From the NCBI GenBank assembly GCA_051878795.1, contig JBJEKU010000043.1:1-15928 (forward strand): a stretch of 15,928 bases of DNA, written 5' to 3'. Below the pieces are notes generated by a model. The model made no database searches and was not told the origin of the DNA. It saw nothing but the letters and a program-made list of their open reading frames with translations. This document shows positions 7,906 to 14,643 of this stretch, in pieces (positions within the stretch are counted from its first letter, which is position 1; each line of letters begins with the position of its first letter). The DNA comes from W1P20-047 sp051878795 (GTDB lineage Bacteria; Actinomycetota; Coriobacteriia; Coriobacteriales; Eggerthellaceae). The position numbers and the translations under genes were made by a program.

Positions 7906-8688
7906 TTAGACGTACAGGATGAACTTGCCTTCCAGCTTGCGGAACACCGCGAAGCCGATGGCGAAGCTGGCGAGTCCGAAGGCAAGGCAGACCAGGTTCT
8001 CCGTCAGGCCGGGGGTGTTGCCGTACAGGAAGATGTCGCGGAAGTACGTGACGTAGTGGTACATGGGGTTGAAGAATTCCGCCTTCTGCATCCATGCGGG
8101 CAGGATCTCGATGGGGTAGAACAGCGGGGTCGCGTAGGTCCAGGCCGTGATGACGACGCTCCACAGATGCAGCACGTCGCGGAAATACACGGCGGCAGCG
8201 GCCAGAAGCATGCTCAGGCCGGCGCTGAACAGGACGGTGTAGAGCATGAGCAGCGGCAGCCACAGCACGTTGGCGGTGGGCATGATGCGGAAGAAGATCA
8301 TGACCAGCAGTACCGCGACGAGCGAGAAGCAGAAGTTGAGCAGATGGAACAGCACCTTTTCCAGGGGGAAGATCAGCTTCTCGATGCGGATCTTCTTGAT
8401 GAGCGAGGTGGATTCCAGGATGGAGGCCATGCCGTCGCGGGTGGAATCGGACATGAGGGCGAAGATGGTGTTGCCCAGGATCAGGTACATGGGGAAGTTG
8501 GGGATGTCGGCGAACTTGATGAAGTTGCTGAAGACCAGCGCCAGCACCGCCATCATGAGTAGGGGGTTGAGTACCGACCAGACCACGCCCAGGGCGCTGC
8601 GGCGGTACTTCTTCTTGAAGTCCTTCGAAACCAGCATGCGGAGCGTGAACCAGTTGCGCCGCATGGCCGGAGTGGGAAATTCTTTCAT
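7906..8688 (-). CDS. ABC-2 type polysaccharide export permease (Wzm/TagG type)
   Basis: The product has 260 residues from the ATG at 8688. That start has GGAAAG nine bases upstream; the ATG at 8715 and the TTG at 8724 lack a ribosome-binding site. About six membrane segments are visible: GVVWSVLNPLLMMAVLALVF, the FPMYLILGNTIFAL region, FCFSLVAVLLVMIFF, LWLPLLMLYTVLFSAG with the following LSMLLAAAAVYF, WSVVITAWTYATPLFYP and LVCLAFGLASFAIGFAVF. The cytosolic FKKKYRRSALGVVWSVLNP at the N-terminus and FRDVLHLW before the late segments are typical of Wzm/TagG permeases. It would form the membrane channel for a lipid-linked glycan together with the ATPase 30 bp downstream. The pair probably heads its own transcription unit, because a 250-bp gap precedes it. 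Confidence 0.93.
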   Translation of the reverse strand: MKEFPTPAMRRNWFTLRMLVSKDFKKKYRRSALGVVWSVLNPLLMMAVLALVFSNFIKFADIPNFPMYLILGNTIFALMSDSTRDGMASILESTSLIKKIRIEKLIFPLEKVLFHLLNFCFSLVAVLLVMIFFRIMPTANVLWLPLLMLYTVLFSAGLSMLLAAAAVYFRDVLHLWSVVITAWTYATPLFYPIEILPAWMQKAEFFNPMYHYVTYFRDIFLYGNTPGLTENLVCLAFGLASFAIGFAVFRKLEGKFILYV

Positions 8689-8718
8689 GGGGTCGTTCTT
8701 TCCGTTCGACTGCATTTC

Positions 8719-8780
8719 GCGCAATTGCGCAAATCTACATTCTACTGTTTTGCGTAATCAGGGGGCGCGAATACAGTCAA
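8719..8780 (-). promoter_or_regulatory. Possible promoter/operator ahead of the ABC exporter operon
   Basis: This is a locally A+T-rich patch in the 250-bp gap (8689-8939) before the permease. On the minus strand, TTGACT at 8780-8775 resembles a -35 box and TAGAAT at 8744-8739 a -10 box. They are 30 bp apart, so they cannot serve one standard promoter; TAGAAT has no good partner at 16-18 bp. Just downstream is the perfect 12-bp palindrome GCGCAATTGCGC (8719-8730), flanked by ATTT and AAAT with one unpaired base. It sits about where transcription from TAGAAT would begin, a position suited to an operator. The rest of the gap (8781-8939) shows no gene or clear terminator. Confidence 0.35.
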
Positions 8781-8939
8781 CGCCCACAATGCGGCAACTG
8801 CTTGCGTCCTTGGGGGAGCGTATTGCGGGTGCATTGCCTGAGGCTGCGACTGCGCATTCGATGGGCAGGCTGGGCAGGGGCGTCGAGCTGGCATGATGCA
8901 TCTGGTTGCAGGGTGCGTGCGGCCGATGGCGGGTTTCTG

Positions 8940-9923
8940 CTACCAGGGAATGTCTTCGGGATGCGCGGCGCAGAAAGCTTCGGGGTCTTCCAGAAGCTCG
9001 GGGCAGAGCTTCCGGTCCGCTTCGGAGAGCAGGGCGGGGTCCAGGAAGCCCTGACGGTTCGCATCTTCCATCTCCGCGGCCCATCTGAGTGCGAATTCGC
9101 TTCGGTATTCGGGGGCGATGCGGTTGTAGTTCCATTTGTAGGTGGCGAACTTGACCGCGGCGAGCACGGGTGCGAAAGACTTCTGCTTCGCGGGGCGCTT
9201 GGCCAGGTAAGCCTCGGACGCGGCGAATTCGTCGCAGACGGCATAGACCTTGGCTTGGGATTTGACGGAAGAGGCTGCGTTGTCTACGCGGTAGTTCAGA
9301 AGGCAATCGGGCAGCAGCGCCGCGCGTTCGGCGGCGAACCAGGCGCGCTGCACGAAGGAGGTGTCCTGGTAGGAGGCGCCTGGGGTCTCGTTGAAGCGAA
9401 TGCCGTTTTCCCGCAGCATCGACGTGCGGTACAGGCCCGTCCAGATGATGGGGAGCACCTTCACCACTTCCACTTGATCGGCGGGGCGGAAGACCCGTTT
9501 GTACTTGAAGCCCGCGAATGCCTCGATGGGGTCGGCCTTTCCTGCGCAGTATTCGCTGTAGTTGGATTTAACCAGGTCGCAGCGGTGCATGCGGGCGAAG
9601 CGGTAGAGCTTCTTGAACATATCCTTCTCGGCGAAATCGTCGCTTTCCACGATTCCTATGTACTCGCCGCGGGCGGCATCGAGGCCGCGGTTCATGGATG
9701 CGCCGTAGCCCGAATTGGGCTTGTCGATGATCTGGATGCGCTGATCCTTTGCGGCGTAGGACTGCAGGACTGCTAAGGTGGAATCGGTGGAACCGTCGTT
9801 GATGCATACGATCTGCAGCTGTTTCAGGCTCTGGCCGATCAGGCTTTCCAGGCACTGGGGAAGGTACTGCTCGACGTTGTAGCAGGGCACCAGGACGGTG
9901 ACCTTGGGATTTTCGCTTGCCAT
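8940..9923 (-). CDS. Family 2 glycosyltransferase
   Basis: This 327-residue GT2 enzyme has VTVLVPCYNVEQYL at 8-21, INDGSTD at 41-47, IDKPNSGYGASMNRGLDAAR at 66-85, the metal-binding ESDD at 93-96 and ETPGASYQD at 179-187. It is the closest visible paralogue of the truncated gene at 1-933, sharing motif order and the C-terminal WNYxRI and LLEDPxxF segments. Its ATG directly follows the TAG of the upstream gene with no base between, and GGAAGG seven bases upstream lies inside that gene, so the two are translated together. It probably extends the lipid-linked glycan in the cytoplasm; the coupling to a GT-C-like protein suggests both act on the same repeat unit. Confidence 0.95.
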   Translation of the reverse strand: MASENPKVTVLVPCYNVEQYLPQCLESLIGQSLKQLQIVCINDGSTDSTLAVLQSYAAKDQRIQIIDKPNSGYGASMNRGLDAARGEYIGIVESDDFAEKDMFKKLYRFARMHRCDLVKSNYSEYCAGKADPIEAFAGFKYKRVFRPADQVEVVKVLPIIWTGLYRTSMLRENGIRFNETPGASYQDTSFVQRAWFAAERAALLPDCLLNYRVDNAASSVKSQAKVYAVCDEFAASEAYLAKRPAKQKSFAPVLAAVKFATYKWNYNRIAPEYRSEFALRWAAEMEDANRQGFLDPALLSEADRKLCPELLEDPEAFCAAHPEDIPW

Positions 9924-12080
9924 CTATTCGCCTTCCGTTGCGGTGATGCGGTACAGGCGCATGTCGCCTTCGCTCAGCAGGAGCTCCAAGCCAGGGGTTT
10001 GGTCGTCGATCGCCTCGATTCCCGGCCAATCTTCGGAATGGTAGGAAAGCGTGTGGCGCATATAGCGTTCGTGAGCCAGGGTCCCCTGGTCGAGCAGGAG
10101 CACGTATCGCGCCCCCGACTCGCGCACAGCTTCTGCAACCGTTTCGTCTTCTGCCATTCTATCCGCTTCGAAGCGCAGGGTCTGGCTGGTTTTCCCGTCT
10201 TGCCTGTCCTTGTATCCGCCCCAGAAACGCCAGTAGACGTTCAGGTCCCAGTTCGCTGCGGCGAATGCGCTGCCGTCGTAGGGGTGGTTCAGTATCACGG
10301 CGTCGGGCTCCACGATGCCGCAGACCTTGTCCAGGAAGGCGCGCTCTTCGGCTCCCAGCACGTCGTCGCTGCGGGATGCGTTGTTCTCGAAGCTGATCAG
10401 ATACCGCGTGTAGCCGAAGGCCGTGTCGATCATGCGGTTGCCGGGAAGGTAGTATGCGGGATGGAAGATGATCGCCGCGAGCAGCACCGAAAAGGCGCCG
10501 GCGGCGATCTGCGGTATCCGGATGCCGTGCTGCTTGGAGCGGGCCGACTTGTCCAGCGAGCCCGTACGTGCCTTGATTGCGTCGGCGATGGCGGAAAGCC
10601 CCAGGCAGGCAAGGGGCAGCGCCACGATCGAGACCAGGGCGCTGATGCGGTAGGAGTCCTGGTACCAGAAGCCCGTCAGCCACATCTTCAGGTCGCCTTC
10701 GGCGGATGCATTCACCACATACATGAGTGCGACGATGGCGAAGGAGGCGATAAGCCAACGATGCTGCTTGCGCCTGATCGAGACCCCGATTCCCGCAACC
10801 ACCAGGGCGGCAAGCACGATCTGGGCGGGAGCGTCGCGCAGGGCGAGGGTCGCCAACCTTGCGAGCGCTTCGGGCAGGCTTGCGAAGGAAGGCCAGGTGA
10901 ACTTGACGATAGGCGCCATGAAGGAGGTGTTCAGCGCGAAGGCCCAGGCGGCGGCTGCGGCGATGACCACGCACGCGCCGGCGAGCCAGCGCAGCTTGCT
11001 CCGGCTTCCGTCCTCGAGCACGAAGCAGGAAAGGGAGAGCACTTTCGCGCAGGTGTAAGGTACCAGGATCACCGCCAAGCCGAAGACGGCATTGGGATGC
11101 GAGAGGGCCAGGCCGAAAAGGCAGAGCAGGAAGGTGATTGCGAGCGGGATCTGGCGCCTGAGGGATGCCCTGCTTTCGAAGAGCGCCATGTAGCAGGCGG
11201 CGCTCGCGAGCATCATGGAGAAGGCGGCCATGTTGGGGTAGAGGGGGCCGTAGACCACCATCCCCCAGGGGAAGGCGGAGAATGAGAGGGGGAGCACCGC
11301 GCAGGGGGCGATGGAGCGCCCTCGCAGCAGGATGCAGAGCGCAGACCAGGCGCTTATGGGGGTGACGAGTGCCATGAACAGGGCATTCGTGGCATTGACG
11401 GCAAGGGAGACGGGGGCGTCGAAGGCGCTTACCGTAAGCGCGGCAAGGCAGTGCCACGAAGAGGGGTAGAATCCGGTCTCGTGGTCCCCGAAGGGCGGAT
11501 TCTCCAGATTGAAGTTCAAATCGACGCCGATGGGCGAGAAGACTCCCGTGTCCACGTAGGAGCGGATTCTCATCATATGGGACAGGTTGTCATAGGCTTG
11601 GAAGAAGGAGTCGGCGCCGTCCAGGTTCTTCACGAAGATAAGGCCGCAGATGACGATTCCCATACCTGCGAAGGCGGCAAGGCTCGCTGCCCAGGTGCGG
11701 GTTTCCGGTAGGCATTCGCTGCCGATGAGCACCTTCTGCCGTTTCAGTGCCCGGGCGGCGATCCAGCCTGCGAGGAAGGCTGCGGCCGCGAACACGAGCA
11801 CGGGCAGTCCGATGCTCGCCCAATCGCCCCAGATGCCCGCCTTCCAGGCGGCAAAGGCCCATACTTCCAGCAGGCAGCACGATATGGCGGGTGCGACCCC
11901 CAGGGCAAGGGGGCGGGCCAGGCGCAGCGCGCGTGCCAGCAGGTAGCCCGGGGCGAAGAGGAATATCGCCTCGAGGGCGAAGGATATGATGAATTGGGAC
12001 CACATGGATGGGCGACCGTCCGTATCCTTGAGGGCGCAAGCGCCCTTCCGTTCAAAAGCGACAGGAGGTGCGAGAGCCAT
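9924..12080 (-). CDS. DUF6541-type polytopic membrane protein, probable GT-C glycosyltransferase
   Basis: This 718-residue protein has at least ten hydrophobic segments between about residues 28 and 540, for example IISFALEAIFLFAPGYLL (31-48) and VVIAAAAAWAFAL (371-383). A soluble C-terminal domain of about 165 residues follows. The first large loop contains DGADSFFQAYDNLSHMMRIR (154-173); acidic residues followed by a His in this loop resemble the active site of GT-C enzymes, which use polyprenyl-phosphate sugars on the outer face. The overall pattern matches DUF6541 proteins of Actinomycetota, by recognition rather than search. The ATG at 12080 has AGGA ten bases upstream; the ATG at 12005 (residue 26), just before the first membrane segment, is a reasonable alternative. 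Its stop abuts the start of the next gene. Confidence 0.85.
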   Translation of the reverse strand: MALAPPVAFERKGACALKDTDGRPSMWSQFIISFALEAIFLFAPGYLLARALRLARPLALGVAPAISCCLLEVWAFAAWKAGIWGDWASIGLPVLVFAAAAFLAGWIAARALKRQKVLIGSECLPETRTWAASLAAFAGMGIVICGLIFVKNLDGADSFFQAYDNLSHMMRIRSYVDTGVFSPIGVDLNFNLENPPFGDHETGFYPSSWHCLAALTVSAFDAPVSLAVNATNALFMALVTPISAWSALCILLRGRSIAPCAVLPLSFSAFPWGMVVYGPLYPNMAAFSMMLASAACYMALFESRASLRRQIPLAITFLLCLFGLALSHPNAVFGLAVILVPYTCAKVLSLSCFVLEDGSRSKLRWLAGACVVIAAAAAWAFALNTSFMAPIVKFTWPSFASLPEALARLATLALRDAPAQIVLAALVVAGIGVSIRRKQHRWLIASFAIVALMYVVNASAEGDLKMWLTGFWYQDSYRISALVSIVALPLACLGLSAIADAIKARTGSLDKSARSKQHGIRIPQIAAGAFSVLLAAIIFHPAYYLPGNRMIDTAFGYTRYLISFENNASRSDDVLGAEERAFLDKVCGIVEPDAVILNHPYDGSAFAAANWDLNVYWRFWGGYKDRQDGKTSQTLRFEADRMAEDETVAEAVRESGARYVLLLDQGTLAHERYMRHTLSYHSEDWPGIEAIDDQTPGLELLLSEGDMRLYRITATEGE

Positions 12081-12110
12081 CCCGTGCGTATCCTGAATTT
12101 GCTAGGGGTG

Positions 12111-12139
12111 ATTCTAACCGTGCCGGTGCGGTGCGTCCA
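12111..12139 (-). promoter_or_regulatory. Candidate promoter for the DUF6541/GT2 transcript
   Basis: On the minus strand, TGGACG (12139-12134, four of six matching TTGACA) and TAGAAT (12116-12111, five of six matching TATAAT) are separated by 17 bp. Transcription would begin near 12104, giving a leader of about 24 bases that contains AGGA before the ATG at 12080. This favours the longer start of the DUF6541 gene. It was read by eye and is untested. Confidence 0.45.
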
Positions 12140-12193
12140 ACCGTGAGGGGTGCGTGGGGGTGCGCTTTGGTAGTATTCGAAGGAGACCTGAAG

Positions 12194-12280
12194 ATGGCGG
12201 GGCTGCCCGACATCATGTCTGAACTGCGACAAGCCCGTCTACGTGCGGCGATTTGCTTTTTCTATGCGAAAGGTGCCTGA
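12194..12280 (+). CDS. Possible 28-residue small protein or leader peptide
   Basis: An ATG at 12194 follows AGGAG by eight bases, one of the better ribosome-binding sites in the window. It opens 28 codons ending in TGA at 12278-12280. The stop overlaps the ATG of the next glycosyltransferase by one base (TGATG), the usual geometry of translational coupling. The peptide begins MAGLPDIMSELRQ, continues with the basic ARLRA and ends with a short hydrophobic ICFFY stretch before AKGA. It matches no family I recognise. It may be a small membrane-associated protein, or a leader whose translation delivers ribosomes to the next gene. The rest of the 199-bp divergent gap shows no other gene. Confidence 0.45.
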   Translation: MAGLPDIMSELRQARLRAAICFFYAKGA

Positions 12281-13323
12281 TGCAAAAGGTTTCGGTGATC
12301 GTCCCTATATACAACTGCGCGGAATACGTGGCGCAATGCGTGGAGTCCATCCGCGCACAGACCCTGGGGGATTTCGAGGCGATTTGCGTCGATGACGGTT
12401 CGAAGGACGGCTCGCTGGATGCGGCGCGTGCTGCGGCGGCGGGCGATGGCCGTTTCGTCTTCTTCCGTCTGCCTGAAAATCGCGGTCAGAGCGCCGCGCG
12501 CAACCTGGCGCTGGACCACGCCCGGGGCGAATACCTGGTGCTTTTGGATGCCGATGACTACCTGGTGCCCGAAGCGCTTGCCAAGCTGGTCGCCCGCGCC
12601 GATGGCCAGCGCCTCGACGACCTGTACTTTTCCGGCAAGGCCTTCTTCGAAGACGAGCAAGCGCGCCGTCTGGTCCCGGAAGATTACCGCAACCGCCCTT
12701 CCTTCGAAGGGGTGGCAAGCGGCATGGAGCTGTTCGCCTTCTTCGAGCAACGCGATGCCTTCTTCGCCCATGCCCCCCTGCGCATGGTGCGCCGCGACCT
12801 GGTGGAGCGGATGCACATCCGTTTCTGCGAGGGTATCATCCACGAGGATCTGCTGTTCACCATGCAGACCCTGGTCGAGTCGGAGCGGTCGTCCTTCCTG
12901 AACGAGGAGCTGTATATGCGGCGGGTGCACGTGGGTTCCACCATGGCGCAGCCGCGCAGGACGGTGGAGAACGTGCGCGGGCATTTCGTGTGCCTGCAAC
13001 GTATGGAGCGCTGGATGCGGGAGCACCCCGAATGCCTGGAGAGCGATTTCGCACAGGCGATGGCGCATCGCTTCGCGGCCTACCGCGCCATGATGGCGCA
13101 CGATTGGAAGCTCGAGCTGACGGAAGGGGAGCGCGCGGGTTTCCTGGATTCGCTTTCCCCTTTGGAGCGTTTCGAATTCTTCAGTACGGTGGTATATCCC
13201 GACACCTATGTTCAGGATGTCTACGATTCGAAAACCTATCGCTTGGGTGATGCGATCGCATCGTTTCCCCGTGCGGTGGCGGAAAAGGTCTCCGGAGCGG
13301 TGCATCGCGGAAGGGAGTCCTAG
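12280..13323 (+). CDS. Family 2 glycosyltransferase
   Basis: The product has 347 residues. The ATG at 12280 is preferred over an in-frame ATG nine codons upstream because it opens directly into MQKVSVIVPIYN and has AAAGG eight bases upstream. The GT-A motifs are CVDDGSKD (36-43), RGQSAARNLALDHARGEYL (68-86), the metal-binding LDADD (89-93) and IHEDLLF (187-193), where the acidic pair is a likely catalytic base. The C-terminal half ends in a basic amphipathic stretch with no membrane segment. It belongs to the SxARNxxL/LDxDD subgroup with the genes at 937 and 13325. It overlaps the small frame upstream by one base and is followed one base later by the next glycosyltransferase. Confidence 0.94.
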   Translation: MQKVSVIVPIYNCAEYVAQCVESIRAQTLGDFEAICVDDGSKDGSLDAARAAAAGDGRFVFFRLPENRGQSAARNLALDHARGEYLVLLDADDYLVPEALAKLVARADGQRLDDLYFSGKAFFEDEQARRLVPEDYRNRPSFEGVASGMELFAFFEQRDAFFAHAPLRMVRRDLVERMHIRFCEGIIHEDLLFTMQTLVESERSSFLNEELYMRRVHVGSTMAQPRRTVENVRGHFVCLQRMERWMREHPECLESDFAQAMAHRFAAYRAMMAHDWKLELTEGERAGFLDSLSPLERFEFFSTVVYPDTYVQDVYDSKTYRLGDAIASFPRAVAEKVSGAVHRGRES

Positions 13324-13324
13324 T

Positions 13325-14452
13325 ATGGAGGGAAGCATGCGCGTGGGTCAGGGTCCGGTTCCGGGTTTTGGAGAAGGCGCTTTGGAATTGCAGGACGTGG
13401 AAACGGCACGCGAGGACGGTGCCCCCATGGTGAGCGTGATCGTGCCCGTCTACAACGCGGGCGCGTGGATCGGCCGCTGCCTGGACTGCCTGCGCGGGCA
13501 GACCCTGCGCAGCTTCGAGGCGGTTTTCGTGGACGACTGCTCGACGGATGGCTCCGCGCAGGCGATCGAGCGCGCCGCGAAGCGGGATGGGCGCATCAGG
13601 CTGGTGCGCCAGGCATGCAATGCGGGTCCCGGACCTGCGCGCAACGCAGGGATCGATCAGGCGCGCGGGCGCTATCTGACCTTCCTGGACGTGGACGACC
13701 GCTATGGGTCGCCCGATTACCTGGAAGCGCTCTGCGATGCGGCGGGACGCAGCCGCTACGGGGTTGCCGGAGCCTGCCTTGCCAACGAACATGCGCGCGG
13801 GCGTGTGGAGCGCGGCTTCCCCGAAGAGGGGCTGTACTGGGGCTATACCCTGCGCCAGGCAGGCAATACGCCCTTCGACCGTTTCCAATTCGATTACGGT
13901 TTCCATCGTTTCGTCTTCCACAGGAGCCTGTTCGCCGACGGGGCGAACCGCTTTCCCGCCCTGCGGTATTACGAGGACCCCGTGTTCCTGGTGCGCATCC
14001 TGGCGCAGGCGGGCGGTTTCTTCGCGGTGCCCGAAAGGGAATACCTGTACCGTTGCGATTTCCGCAGGCAGCATTGGAGTACGGAGAAGGTGCTGGACTA
14101 CTTGGAGGGAGTGCGGGAAAACCTGGCTTTCTCGCGGGAGCGGGGCCTGGCGCGCCTGCATTGGGCGACGGCTGCCCGATTCGACTGGGAGTGCGGCAAG
14201 ATCGGCATCGGCTTGAAGGACGGCTTGGACCTCGGTCGGATCGATTGCGCCCTGCAGCGTGCCGAGGCGGAAGTGGATGACGCCTTCCTTGCGCAGGCGG
14301 GGCATGTCGAGCTGCCGTTCTGCTTCCAGCTCAGGCGCGAATTGGGAGGCCTGCCCGGCAGAAGCAGGGTGCAGATGCTTGCGGCGAAAGCGCAGTACAG
14401 CCTGGTCAACGGCCGTCTGTGGCATGCGCTCCGTCCCTACCTGAAGCGTTAG
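13325..14452 (+). CDS. Family 2 glycosyltransferase with N-terminal extension
   Basis: The product has 375 residues if translation starts at the ATG at 13325, which lies one base after the previous stop and seven bases after GGGAG. The GT-A domain begins only at MVSVIVPVYN (residue 35), so there is a 34-residue Gly- and acid-containing extension; the ATG at residue 35 is an alternative start with no clear ribosome-binding site. VDDCSTD (69-75) has Cys in place of the usual Gly. GPGPARNAGIDQARGRYL (101-118), the metal-binding LDVDD (121-125) and YYEDPVF (215-221) follow. The tail is basic. It is tightly coupled to the preceding glycosyltransferase, so the two probably add consecutive sugars. 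Specificity is unknown. Confidence 0.92.
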   Translation: MEGSMRVGQGPVPGFGEGALELQDVETAREDGAPMVSVIVPVYNAGAWIGRCLDCLRGQTLRSFEAVFVDDCSTDGSAQAIERAAKRDGRIRLVRQACNAGPGPARNAGIDQARGRYLTFLDVDDRYGSPDYLEALCDAAGRSRYGVAGACLANEHARGRVERGFPEEGLYWGYTLRQAGNTPFDRFQFDYGFHRFVFHRSLFADGANRFPALRYYEDPVFLVRILAQAGGFFAVPEREYLYRCDFRRQHWSTEKVLDYLEGVRENLAFSRERGLARLHWATAARFDWECGKIGIGLKDGLDLGRIDCALQRAEAEVDDAFLAQAGHVELPFCFQLRRELGGLPGRSRVQMLAAKAQYSLVNGRLWHALRPYLKR

Positions 14453-14531
14453 GCGCACGGGCGTTCCCGCGTCCCTTCGCGTCGCATGCTTTCCAGACCG
14501 CTTGCATCGCAGGTGGGCCCCTGCGCACGGA

Positions 14532-14575
14532 AAGGCCCGCCATCGGTGCCCGTTCGGGCTCTGATGGCGGGCCTT
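14532..14575. terminator. Strong hairpin between convergent genes, likely bidirectional terminator
   Basis: AAGGCCCGCCATC (14532-14544) pairs perfectly with GATGGCGGGCCTT (14563-14575), a 13-bp stem. Inside it GCCCG (14548-14552) pairs with CGGGC (14555-14559). It sits midway in the 191-bp gap between converging genes ending at 14452 and 14644. There is no long T-run on either side, so it may act as a high-GC terminator or as an mRNA 3'-end stabiliser. A second small stem, CTGCCG-TAT-CGGCAG, follows at 14577-14591. The gap holds no other visible feature. Confidence 0.7.
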
Positions 14576-14643
14576 GCTGCCGTATCGGCAGGTGCGGGCT
14601 TCGTCGGGTGCCCGGCGGCGTCTGGCGGGCCGGTATTGCGGGC

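Noticed and set aside
4810..8562. 1250-codon + strand open frame
   Set aside because: It lies exactly opposite codons of well-supported minus-strand genes and its product is a low-information mix of V, D, H, G, A and Q with no family motif. It is explained by lack of TTA, CTA and TCA codons on the sense strand.
9999..11285. 428-codon + strand frame within the DUF6541 gene
   Set aside because: It is the antisense shadow of a membrane-protein gene with clear sense-strand hydrophobic segments.
12068..12193. Longer version of the small + strand frame (70 codons)
   Set aside because: The part before 12194 has no ribosome-binding site and overlaps the start and promoter of the divergent DUF6541 gene; only the final 28 codons are supportable.
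13181..14458. 425-codon minus-strand frame opposite the GT2 at 13325 (and a similar one at 12262-13338)
   Set aside because: Both are antisense to genes with intact GT2 motifs and ribosome-binding sites; neither has a recognisable domain.
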